Of a stretch of DNA of 5,630 nucleotides, positions 1 through 5,250 are shown piece by piece. The notes under the pieces were generated by a model that did not search any database, had not been told where the DNA came from, and saw only the letters and a list, made by a program, of their open reading frames with translations. The stretch is from an uncultured Mycoplasmatota bacterium (GTDB lineage: Bacteria; Bacillota_I; Bacilli_A; RF39; UBA660), in assembly GCA_946494345.1 (NCBI GenBank), contig CAMMBX010000075.1, forward strand, positions 1 through 5,630, written 5' to 3'. Made by a program: the position numbers and the translations under genes. Every line of letters begins with the position of its first letter. Positions within the stretch are counted from its first letter, which is position 1.

Positions 1-15
1 TTACATAATGAAAGA

Positions 16-64
16 AAGTAATATTATTACTTAGATTAGGGTTAAATGACCCCCCTCCAAGTAA
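16..64 (-). repeat. Nested inverted repeats in the 1-171 non-coding end
   Basis: The first 171 bases contain no credible gene; all frames are broken by stops. Two structures overlap. One is a 17-base palindrome at 16-32 (AAGTAATA, T, TATTACTT). The other is a two-part hairpin: outer arms at 27-35 and 56-64 pair over 9 positions only if read as minus-strand RNA, because one pair is G-U there but A-C on the plus strand. An inner GGGT/ACCC stem (39-42 with 49-52) has a six-base loop. No T-run follows, so it is not a standard terminator. The two structures are mutually exclusive at 27-32. The function is unknown. Confidence 0.3.
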
Positions 65-115
65 CTATTTGTAAATCGTACATTATCATACAAATACCTT
101 CGTTCTTAGTCTTTT

Positions 116-156
116 GTTAATTTAATATTAACATAAAATGCTTTAATATGTAAAGC
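116..156 (-). terminator. Possible weak terminator of the SEDS gene
   Basis: Just past the stop codon of the minus-strand SEDS gene there is a hairpin with 6-bp arms (GCTTTA at 140-145, TAAAGC at 151-156, loop of 5), followed on the minus strand by ATTTTATG. A second 6-bp inverted repeat (GTTAAT 116-121, ATTAAC 127-132) comes next. Both stems are A+T-rich and the T-run is poor, so termination here would be leaky. It is the only candidate in the 171 bases available. Confidence 0.35.
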
Positions 157-171
157 TGTTGAATTAACCCT

Positions 172-1311
172 TTATTTCTTTTCATCTCTTAGTCTATTTT
201 CAATGTTAACTCGTTGAACTAGAGCAAGAGATGCCATTAAACATAAAGTAAAACTACCACCATAACTCATAAATGGCAAAGGTACTCCTGTCATTGGCAT
301 TAAACCAAATAAGCCCATTAAATTAATCGCTATATGTAAGAAAATATAAACTGCAACACCATAACAAATTAAAGCTCCTCTATTAGTATAACTTTCTCTA
401 CCTATTTTAAGTATTCTATAAAGTAAATATAAGTAGGCAATAATAATCGCTATTCCTGTTACAAGTCCAAGTTCTTCTACAATAACAGCAAAGATAAAGT
501 CAGTATAAGGATATGGTAAATATAAATACTTTTGAGTACTATTTCCTAACCCAATTCCTGTTAATCCTCCATTGTTGATAGCAATGTAACCATTACATAC
601 TTGGTTACCTGTATCTAATAATCTATCACATGGTCTTGTAAAATTAAAACGTTCTAATTGTCTTGATTGTAAGATACTACCACCTGTCATAATAAGTACT
701 GCCCCTACTACTAAACACATACCAACAAAAAGAGCGATTACTTTTAATTTTATTGTTTTAGAAACAGGTGACGAAAAGAATATTATACCTGTAAGAGCAG
801 CAAAGATAATAGCAGTACCTAAATCAGGTTGTAACATAATTAAAAATGTTATAATTACTCCTATTATTAAAGGAATAATGGCTATAAAGAAATTATTCAA
901 ACGCTTTTCATGAACTTCATAGAATCTAGCCATGAAAACAATCATAATTACTTTAATAAATTCACTTGGTTGTAAAGTAAAAGGACCTATGGGAATCCAA
1001 CTGATAGCATAATTAGTTGCACTACCATAAATTAACAGCAATATTAAAACGGCAACAAATGCTATTAATAATAGATTAGAAATCATACCATAAAATTTAG
1101 TGTTAAATTTAACCATAAAGATACAAAAAATAAAACTTACTATTAGGAATAATCCTTGTCTTAAAAAATAAGCATAAGGACTGCCACCATTCATATATGA
1201 CGTAACATTACTAGCAGAGAATATCATTACTAGTCCTAATACAAAAAGAACTAGTGTTAGAAAAAATAAAGGTTTATCAAGATTTTTTATAATATCTTTA
1301 AACTTTGTCAT
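172..1311 (-). CDS. SEDS-family peptidoglycan glycosyltransferase (FtsW/RodA/SpoVE type)
   Basis: This 379-residue polytopic membrane protein belongs to the SEDS family, which polymerises lipid II into glycan strands, normally with a partner class B PBP. Visible hallmarks are LQPSEF (113-118), QPDLGTA (161-167), GIGLGNSTQKYLYLP (252-266), TDFIFAVIVEELG (270-282) and the C-terminal GVPLPFMSYGGS (342-353). D271 in TDF corresponds to the catalytic Asp of RodA/FtsW. Its length and about ten hydrophobic segments fit the family. The start is supported by AAGGAGG (1323-1329) 11 bases upstream and a good promoter. Oddities are PYPYTDF where most homologues have a His before TDF (SpoVE varies here too), and a Cys pair (C228, C239) in the large extracytoplasmic loop. 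No PBP partner is in the window, so division, elongation or sporulation roles cannot be separated; a division-type FtsW/SpoVE role is favoured by the FAVIVEELG wording. Confidence 0.95.
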   Translation of the reverse strand: MTKFKDIIKNLDKPLFFLTLVLFVLGLVMIFSASNVTSYMNGGSPYAYFLRQGLFLIVSFIFCIFMVKFNTKFYGMISNLLLIAFVAVLILLLIYGSATNYAISWIPIGPFTLQPSEFIKVIMIVFMARFYEVHEKRLNNFFIAIIPLIIGVIITFLIMLQPDLGTAIIFAALTGIIFFSSPVSKTIKLKVIALFVGMCLVVGAVLIMTGGSILQSRQLERFNFTRPCDRLLDTGNQVCNGYIAINNGGLTGIGLGNSTQKYLYLPYPYTDFIFAVIVEELGLVTGIAIIIAYLYLLYRILKIGRESYTNRGALICYGVAVYIFLHIAINLMGLFGLMPMTGVPLPFMSYGGSFTLCLMASLALVQRVNIENRLRDEKK

Positions 1312-1365
1312 CTAATACTAACCCTCCTTGTATCTCTTTATCTTTTTCTTTTAGAATACCACAAA

Positions 1366-1394
1366 TTTATAATAGTTAAAAGTTACATAGTCAA
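1366..1394 (-). promoter_or_regulatory. Promoter of the SEDS gene
   Basis: Read on the minus strand: -35 TTGACT (1389-1394), 17-base spacer, -10 TATAAA (1366-1371). The -10 is about 55 bases upstream of the start codon. The -35 lies in the left arm of the inverted repeat at 1390-1412, which also holds the -35 of the divergent gene. Confidence 0.7.
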
Positions 1395-1412
1395 ATTCAT
1401 TAACAATTTGAC
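1390..1412. repeat. Perfect 8-bp inverted repeat between divergent promoters
   Basis: GTCAAATT (1390-1397) and AATTTGAC (1405-1412) are exact reverse complements separated by 7 bases. Each arm contains most of the -35 box of one divergent promoter. This may simply be two mirror-image -35 regions, or an operator for a dimeric regulator controlling both genes; the sequence alone cannot decide. Confidence 0.5.
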
Positions 1413-1434
1413 ATATTTTTTCATATCTTATAAT
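1408..1434 (+). promoter_or_regulatory. Promoter of the tiny membrane protein gene
   Basis: A consensus -35 TTGACA (1408-1413) and a consensus -10 TATAAT (1429-1434) are separated by 15 bases, shorter than the usual 17. With the 17-base spacing the -10 would be the poorer TAATAG (1431-1436). Transcription would begin at about 1441, so the ribosome binding site AGGAGG (1441-1446) lies almost at the 5' end of the mRNA. A TTG start at 1408 would lie in the -35 box and is therefore not a real start. Confidence 0.65.
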
Positions 1435-1440
1435 AGAAAA

Positions 1441-1446
1441 AGGAGG
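1441..1446 (+). promoter_or_regulatory. Ribosome binding site fixing the start at 1456
   Basis: AGGAGG preceded by five A residues, 9 bases before ATG 1456. It selects that ATG over the in-frame upstream TTG at 1408. Confidence 0.85.
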
Positions 1447-1455
1447 TTTTTAACT

Positions 1456-1629
1456 ATGTATTATTATGGTGGTGGATCATTTAATTCATTCCCAAGCTGT
1501 GGATGTTCTAATCAATGGTTTTATCCAAGTTGTGGTTGGGGTTGGAATAATAATAACAATAACTATGCCATAATTTTAGTTTTATTTATACTACTTGTTA
1601 TTGTAATCGGTGCAAGATTCACTCGTTAA
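1456..1629 (+). CDS. Tiny Gly/Asn/Cys-rich single-span membrane protein, YjcZ-like
   Basis: This 57-residue protein has three parts. Residues 1-35 are rich in Gly, Ser, aromatic residues and Cys (MYYYGGG, then PSCGCSNQWFYPSCGWGW with three Cys). Residues 31-36 are an Asn run. Residues 37-53 are one hydrophobic helix (YAIILVLFILLVIVIGA), followed by the basic tail RFTR. The helix closely resembles the FALIVVLFILLIIVGA segment of the tiny Bacillus YjcZ/tiny-TM family (associated with sporulation), as I recall it; those proteins are shorter and lack the Cys-rich head. The ATG has a strong AGGAGG and a dedicated promoter and terminator, indicating a real, well-expressed gene. The function is not known. 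It could be an envelope or spore-surface component, with the Cys residues for cross-linking or metal binding; this is inference only. Confidence 0.85.
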   Translation: MYYYGGGSFNSFPSCGCSNQWFYPSCGWGWNNNNNNYAIILVLFILLVIVIGARFTR

Positions 1630-1652
1630 GAAAGGTTTTCCTTTCTTTTTTT
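1628..1652 (+). terminator. Intrinsic terminator of the tiny membrane protein gene
   Basis: An 8-bp perfect stem (AAGAAAGG 1628-1635, CCTTTCTT 1640-1647) with a TTTT loop runs into a T tract to 1652. The stem begins inside the TAA stop codon, so the message is minimal, about 200 nt. Confidence 0.85.
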
Positions 1653-1664
1653 ATGGATCTGTGT

Positions 1665-1670
1665 TAAAAT
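1665..1670 (+). promoter_or_regulatory. Candidate -10 box for peptide deformylase
   Basis: TAAAAT with an upstream TGTGT (weak extended -10) lies 23 bases before the deformylase start. At 17 bases upstream there is only TTTCTT, inside the preceding terminator, so the -35 is poor. As a terminator precedes the gene, some promoter is needed here. Confidence 0.35.
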
Positions 1671-1693
1671 ATAGCAAGAAATGGGGTATTTAG

Positions 1694-2242
1694 ATGTTAA
1701 GATGTAAAGATATATTAGATGAAAAAGATAAGAGATTAAGATTAGTTAGTAAAGATGTTACTTTTCCATTAAGTAAAGATGATTTAAAGACAATTGATTT
1801 AATGGTTGAGTATCTAACTAATAGTCAAATAGAAAGGTTATCAGAGAAATATAAATTACGTCCTGGTATGGGAATGGCAGCAATTCAATTAGGTATTCCA
1901 AAAAGATATTTAGTAATTGTCCATGAAGTAGATGAAGAAGAGTTTGATACATATATTATTTGTAATCCTAAAATTGTTAGTAATTCAGCGGAAAAGATAT
2001 ATGTAGAAATGGGTGAAGGATGTTTATCTGTAAATAGAGAGGTTGAAGGTATTGTTCCAAGATATGCAAGAGTTACTGTTGAAGGATATGATGTTAACGG
2101 TAATAAGATAAGAGTAAGAGCTAGAGAAGAACTTGCTATTGCCTTTCAACACGAGATAGATCATCTAAATGGAATTATGTTTACGGATCATATAGATAAA
2201 AAAGATCCTTATAAAGATGCTGATAAATATAGAGCAATTTAA
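1694..2242 (+). CDS. def: Peptide deformylase (type 2, Gram-positive form)
   Basis: Removes the N-formyl group from the initiator methionine of nascent proteins in the cytoplasm; a metalloenzyme, usually Fe2+. All three family motifs are intact: GMGMAAIQ (58-65, the GxGxAAxQ motif, Q65), EGCLS (108-112, metal ligand C110) and QHEIDH (152-157, ligands H153 and H157, catalytic E154). At 182 residues, with an acidic insert around 79-85 and a long spacing between motifs 1 and 2, it matches the roughly 184-residue type 2 deformylases of Firmicutes. The start follows a modest GGGG (1683-1686) 7 bases upstream; neighbouring ATGs at 1681 and 1702 are out of frame. No methionyl-tRNA formyltransferase gene is adjacent. 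The gene appears monocistronic, bounded by terminators on both sides. Confidence 0.97.
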   Translation: MLRCKDILDEKDKRLRLVSKDVTFPLSKDDLKTIDLMVEYLTNSQIERLSEKYKLRPGMGMAAIQLGIPKRYLVIVHEVDEEEFDTYIICNPKIVSNSAEKIYVEMGEGCLSVNREVEGIVPRYARVTVEGYDVNGNKIRVRAREELAIAFQHEIDHLNGIMFTDHIDKKDPYKDADKYRAI

Positions 2243-2270
2243 AAAGCAGGATAAACCTGTTTTTATTTTT
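2241..2270 (+). terminator. Intrinsic terminator of peptide deformylase
   Basis: CAGG (2247-2250) and CCTG (2256-2259) pair around ATAAA. The stem is extended by AAAAA/TTTTT with one bulged G (2246), followed by TTTTTATTTTT. It begins within the stop codon. Confidence 0.75.
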
Positions 2271-2358
2271 ATCATAATATAGCATTAATAATTTATATCT
2301 AATTAAGAATTTAATCTAGTGCTTTTGTATATTATCTATTGCGTTAACTTAATATTAT

Positions 2359-2388
2359 TTCAACACATTTTACAAAGATTGGTATAGT
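2359..2388 (+). promoter_or_regulatory. Candidate promoter of the transglutaminase-like gene
   Basis: TTCAAC (2359-2364), an 18-base spacer and TATAGT (2383-2388) form the best -35/-10 pair in the 2271-2435 gap. The -35 is a weak match. Apart from this the gap holds only A+T-rich sequence with no gene and no convincing structure. The transcript would carry a leader of about 55 bases. Confidence 0.35.
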
Positions 2389-2435
2389 TTATTTTATTTT
2401 AGATTTACAAAACAAATCATCCTTGCTAGAATTAA

Positions 2436-2443
2436 AGAGGAGG
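2436..2443 (+). promoter_or_regulatory. Ribosome binding site fixing the start at 2450
   Basis: AGAGGAGG ends 6 bases before ATG 2450. The upstream in-frame TTG at 2423 has no such site and would put this Shine-Dalgarno inside the coding region, so 2450 is the start. Confidence 0.85.
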
Positions 2444-2449
2444 ATACTT

Positions 2450-3361
2450 ATGAAGAAATATATTGTTTTGATTTTTTTAGTTATTTTATTTGGTTTTACT
2501 TTTGCTTTTAGAAAGCCGTTATATAATTTATACAGAACTTATTTTATAAAAGAAAATAAAGATGTTACTTTAACAGCAACAAATGAATATACAAGAGAAT
2601 ATGATTTTAATTATGTAAAGTTAATTGATGATTTTTCTCCTAATAGTTATCAAGATTTATTAAATATTTATTATACAGTTTTAAATTCAGGAGAAGATGA
2701 GTTCTCTTTTTATTGTCCTAAAGAATATACTGAGTGTATAAGCGATGTTGATTCTCTTGCTAATAATCAAAGAACACTTTCTACAATAAATAATTTTGTG
2801 CATCCTTTTAATAGTTTTAAACATTTAGAGACTAGTTATGATGATTATGGTAAAGTAACTTTAAAGATCGATCATATTTATAGCGATAGTGATATTAAGT
2901 TAATCGAAGCGAAAGTTAAAGAAATTAAAAACGAAATATGGCAAGATAATATGACTGAAGAAGATAAGATTAAAGCTGCTCATAACTATATTATTAATAA
3001 CAGTAAGTATGATAGTGATAGAAGTGACAATAATATTGTAAAATATAAATCGGATACTGCTTATGGTACGCTTTTAGAAGGCTATAGTTTATGTGGTGGT
3101 TATACTGATGCTATGGAATTATTCTTAGAAGATATGCATTTAAAAAATTATAAGATATCTTCAGAGAATCATGTATGGAATGCTGTTTACTTAAATGGTA
3201 ATTGGTTCCATTTAGATCTTACTTGGGATGATCCTATTACTACTGATGGTAGTGATATATTAGAGTATAATTTCTTTTTAATAACTACTAGTGAATTAGA
3301 TGCTTTAGAAGCAGAACAGCACAATTATGACAAAAATGTTTATAGTGAACTCGCAGTTTAA
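2450..3361 (+). CDS. Membrane-anchored transglutaminase-like (cysteine protease fold) protein
   Basis: A 303-residue protein with an N-terminal membrane segment (about 4-20, preceded by KK) acting as a signal anchor or signal peptide without a lipobox, so the rest should face outward. Residues 170-262 form a transglutaminase-core domain: helix EDKIKAAHNYIINNSKYD (171-188), catalytic Cys in GYSLCGGY (C215), His in ENHVWNAV (H241) and Asp in WFHLDLTWDDP (D256). The triad is complete, so an active enzyme is likely. Family members act as proteases, amidases or transglutaminases on proteins or cell wall; the substrate here cannot be told. Residues 40-165 match nothing I recognise and contain a close Cys pair (C89, C96). 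The domain is near the C terminus, leaving only about 40 residues after it. It is monocistronic, with a strong RBS and terminator. Confidence 0.9.
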   Translation: MKKYIVLIFLVILFGFTFAFRKPLYNLYRTYFIKENKDVTLTATNEYTREYDFNYVKLIDDFSPNSYQDLLNIYYTVLNSGEDEFSFYCPKEYTECISDVDSLANNQRTLSTINNFVHPFNSFKHLETSYDDYGKVTLKIDHIYSDSDIKLIEAKVKEIKNEIWQDNMTEEDKIKAAHNYIINNSKYDSDRSDNNIVKYKSDTAYGTLLEGYSLCGGYTDAMELFLEDMHLKNYKISSENHVWNAVYLNGNWFHLDLTWDDPITTDGSDILEYNFFLITTSELDALEAEQHNYDKNVYSELAV

Positions 3362-3391
3362 AAATGTTAGGAAGTAAAATCCTAACATTTT
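3361..3391. terminator. Bidirectional terminator between convergent genes
   Basis: A perfect 12-bp stem (AAAATGTTAGGA 3361-3372, TCCTAACATTTT 3380-3391) with a 7-base loop. A-rich and T-rich flanks on both sides allow it to stop the plus-strand transglutaminase-like transcript and the minus-strand SDR transcript, whose stop codon is at 3409. Confidence 0.9.
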
Positions 3392-3408
3392 ATTTAAAGA
3401 CATAAGTA

Positions 3409-4290
3409 TTATTTATTCTTCTCCATCATTTTCTTTGCCATTTTTAAGATAAATTTATTAGTAGCAGAAACTTTTTCTCGATCTTTTTTAAGTCCTAATG
3501 TTTTTAGAGAATTATCAGCATAATCAACACATAAATCAACTCCTGAAATAAAGCTTGCCATATTAGAATTCAAGAAAACAATTGGTCCTGCCATTTCTTC
3601 ACTAGTGGCAAGTCGGTGAGCAATTCCTGTTTCTGCTAATAGAGCCTCTTCTCCTCCAGCCATTTTCTCAAATTCATCTTTCATGCCGGTATCAGTAGAG
3701 CCTGGCATTATATTATTGACTCTTATACCTTGTTTTCCAAGTTTAATAGAGGCTTCACATGCATACTCTGATAAACATCTTTTAGAGTACATATAGGCAA
3801 AAGTTGAAGGAGATATTTTGGCAAGAGGTTCTACTACACTCTCTACTTCTTCCCAAGTATTAGCTTTAATAACTTTACTTTGTTCTTTTCTAAACTCTTT
3901 CCAATTAAGTCCTGCAGTACTTGTTACGTAAACAATACTACCACCCTTACTCATTCTCTTAGTTAAATATTCTTCTGTAATATAGAAATTAGCTGTATAA
4001 TTGCAATTAAAAGTTGTCATATAATCAGTTTTAGAGCCTGATAGTCCAGCTACTCCAAAGAAACAGTCAATATGTTCAGGAAGTTTACTAAATAAACTAT
4101 CTATATCTTCTTTTTTAGATAAGTCACACTTTATAAATCCTTTAGTACCACTAACATCACAGGGATTTAAGTCAACAGCATAACATATAGCTCCTAAATC
4201 TACTAACATTTCTACTGTGGCTCTACCCATACCACTACTTGCACCTGTTACTACACAAATTTTATCTTTGTAGCCAAAATAATCTTTCAT
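3409..4290 (-). CDS. Short-chain dehydrogenase/reductase (3alpha-HSDH / coniferyl-alcohol dehydrogenase-like)
   Basis: A 293-residue cytoplasmic NAD(P)-dependent oxidoreductase with a Rossmann fold. Visible motifs are TGASSGMG (15-22, cofactor loop), D40 at the end of the second strand (suggesting NAD rather than NADP), CDLS (55-58), the reduced NNAG equivalent GVAG (79-82), catalytic Ser S124 in VTSTAG, Y166 and K170 in YMYSK, and MPGSTDTGM (195-203). Between Ser and Tyr lie 41 residues where classical SDRs have about 12. A similar insertion occurs, as I recall, in 3alpha-hydroxysteroid and coniferyl-alcohol dehydrogenase-like SDRs, and the overall layout resembles them. A Lys-rich tail (264-293) follows the core. 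The start is supported by AAAGGTAGG shortly upstream and a good promoter. The substrate is unknown; a steroid or bile-acid role would be speculation. Confidence 0.9.
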   Translation of the reverse strand: MKDYFGYKDKICVVTGASSGMGRATVEMLVDLGAICYAVDLNPCDVSGTKGFIKCDLSKKEDIDSLFSKLPEHIDCFFGVAGLSGSKTDYMTTFNCNYTANFYITEEYLTKRMSKGGSIVYVTSTAGLNWKEFRKEQSKVIKANTWEEVESVVEPLAKISPSTFAYMYSKRCLSEYACEASIKLGKQGIRVNNIMPGSTDTGMKDEFEKMAGGEEALLAETGIAHRLATSEEMAGPIVFLNSNMASFISGVDLCVDYADNSLKTLGLKKDREKVSATNKFILKMAKKMMEKNK

Positions 4291-4313
4291 ATAAATCCTA
4301 CCTTTCTAACTAA

Positions 4314-4342
4314 AGTATAGGAAAATAAAAGAAAAAAGTAAA
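4314..4342 (-). promoter_or_regulatory. Promoter of the SDR gene
   Basis: Read on the minus strand: -35 TTTACT (4337-4342), exactly 17-base spacer, -10 TATACT (4314-4319), about 24 bases before the start codon. The -35 overlaps the downstream arm of the terminator of the upstream HAD gene. Confidence 0.7.
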
Positions 4343-4370
4343 TAATTTATAGAAAATTAGCTACTTTTTT
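4332..4370 (-). terminator. Terminator of the HAD gene, overlapping the SDR promoter
   Basis: On the minus strand AAAAAAGTA (4362-4370) pairs with TACTTTTTT (4332-4340), with an inner TAATT/AATTA stem after a 2x2 mismatch. The T-rich arm continues into CTTTTATTTT. All A+T apart from two pairs, so of moderate strength; it separates the HAD and SDR transcripts, which are otherwise co-directional. Confidence 0.55.
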
Positions 4371-4401
4371 ACATTATCTTTTTAGGATTTTTCTAATAAA
4401 G

Positions 4402-5034
4402 TTAATACATTTCTTTTATCTTAATTAATTTTTTTACATGTGGAACATCAACTTCTTTAGGTAATCCTTTAGGACAATAATAGATAACATTAAGTCCAGC
4501 CTTTAAAGCTCCTAAAATGTCTTTATTATAATTATCACCAATCATAACACATTCATTAGGTTTATGAGGTCCACAAGCTTTTATAAAGCCTTCAGTAGTT
4601 GGTTTTATAAATTCTTCTGCACCAATTATTTCTTTAAAATATGAACTAAAACCTAACTTTTTAATTCTTCCTACTTGAGTATTAGTAAAAGCATTAGTAT
4701 AAATTATATTTTCATAACCTTTATTTTGTAAGTAATCAAGTACTGCAACTGCTCCTGGATGAATAGTTTCATTGACATTAATCATATATTTAGACCATTC
4801 ATCAATTAATTTTTCACTGATTGTAACACCTGTATTTGTACTAAGAAATTCACTTAGCATTTTTCGATCGTATTTTGGAAACTCTTTCTCATAAACATTA
4901 AGTAATTCATACCACTTTTCATTAAATTTTAAAAAGTCTTCTTCACTTAAATTATCTCTAAAGAGATTCTCCTCTATAGAAAAATCTCCATCTACAATAG
5001 TACCATCAAAATCCCATATAAATCGTTTAATCAT
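4402..5034 (-). CDS. HAD-superfamily phosphatase (subfamily I, small helical cap)
   Basis: A 210-residue cytoplasmic hydrolase of the phosphoglycolate phosphatase/PpaX-like type, acting on small phosphate esters by an aspartyl-phosphate intermediate. All four HAD motifs are visible: DFDGT (8-12, nucleophile D8 and acid/base D10), YTN (112-114, T113), K144 in FIKP, and GDNYNKD (166-172, D167 and D172). Residues about 16-90 form a helical C1 cap. The start at 5034 is chosen because AAGGGTGAT (5038-5046) lies at ideal distance and MIKRFIWDFDGT is the normal HAD N terminus; an in-frame ATG at 5055 would add seven residues that contain the ribosome binding site. The substrate cannot be predicted. 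It is followed by a terminator and then the SDR gene, so functional linkage between the two is not implied. Confidence 0.92.
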   Translation of the reverse strand: MIKRFIWDFDGTIVDGDFSIEENLFRDNLSEEDFLKFNEKWYELLNVYEKEFPKYDRKMLSEFLSTNTGVTISEKLIDEWSKYMINVNETIHPGAVAVLDYLQNKGYENIIYTNAFTNTQVGRIKKLGFSSYFKEIIGAEEFIKPTTEGFIKACGPHKPNECVMIGDNYNKDILGALKAGLNVIYYCPKGLPKEVDVPHVKKLIKIKEMY

Positions 5035-5060
5035 AATATCACCCTTATCTATCATATAAA

Positions 5061-5107
5061 TTTCCTAGTAACACTAGAAAGTCATATTTAAAACTAATTT
5101 TAAATAT
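5061..5107 (-). repeat. Two tandem inverted repeats in the HAD leader
   Basis: The first, at 5061-5080, pairs CTAGT with ACTAG around a 3-base loop and extends by TTT/AAA with a bulge. The second, at 5084-5107, is a perfect 10-bp A+T-only inverted repeat with a 4-base spacer (ATATTTAAAA, CTAA, TTTTAAATAT). Both lie between any promoter and the HAD start. They may be an operator, an mRNA stabiliser or chance in A+T-rich DNA. I see no confident -35/-10 pair for the HAD gene between here and 5160. Confidence 0.35.
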
Positions 5108-5156
5108 CTTAATTTACTTTAATTTTACTTTTACTTTTTTGATATTTACTATCTAA

Positions 5157-5184
5157 CTATAAAACTTTATTTCTTGTTTTATAG
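5157..5184. repeat. 9-bp inverted repeat at the end of a possible gene remnant
   Basis: CTATAAAAC (5157-5165) and GTTTTATAG (5176-5184) are exact reverse complements around a 10-base loop. The left arm contains the TAG stop (minus strand) of the short reading frame at 5157-5246. It may be a weak terminator left from that gene; no clear T-run follows. Confidence 0.35.
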
Positions 5185-5246
5185 CATTTAATATAATGAT
5201 TATAATTAGGCATTCTATATTCGCCTGAACCTAGTGCTTCTTCCAT
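5157..5246 (-). pseudogene. Possible 3' remnant of a gene beside the insertion element
   Basis: A 29-codon minus-strand frame (MEEALGSGEYRMPNYNHYIKCYKTRNKVL) ends at TAG 5157-5159. The ATG has no ribosome binding site, and the frame stays open upstream into the right end of the TnpB element. The residue composition looks like a genuine protein tail rather than a random A+T-rich frame. If the element inserted into a gene, this would be its C terminus and the rest would lie beyond 5630. I do not recognise the protein; chance is a real alternative. Confidence 0.25.
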
Positions 5247-5250
5247 GAAA

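Noticed and set aside
1..171. Small coding region or end of another gene at the left edge
   Set aside because: Minus-strand frames tested near the edge hit stops within a few codons, and no RBS-ATG pair with a worthwhile frame was seen.
1408..1455. In-frame TTG start adding 16 residues to the tiny membrane protein
   Set aside because: The TTG is part of the -35 box TTGACA, the -10 and RBS lie inside the extension, and ATG 1456 has an ideal AGGAGG.
2271..2420. Riboswitch or regulatory RNA before the transglutaminase-like gene
   Set aside because: No conserved riboswitch motif, GC-bearing stem or pre-start terminator hairpin could be found; only a weak promoter is visible.
2423..2449. In-frame TTG start adding 9 residues to the transglutaminase-like protein
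   Set aside because: No RBS precedes it, and the strong AGAGGAGG lies within the extension, just before ATG 2450 and a typical MKKY signal-anchor start.
5035..5055. Upstream ATG adding 7 residues to the HAD protein
   Set aside because: The extension contains the AAGGGTGAT ribosome binding site for ATG 5034, and HAD proteins normally begin a few residues before DFDGT.
5139..5163. Plus-strand promoter TTGATA...TATAAA
   Set aside because: The spacer is only 13 bases and no plus-strand gene follows; the match is expected by chance in this A+T-rich stretch.
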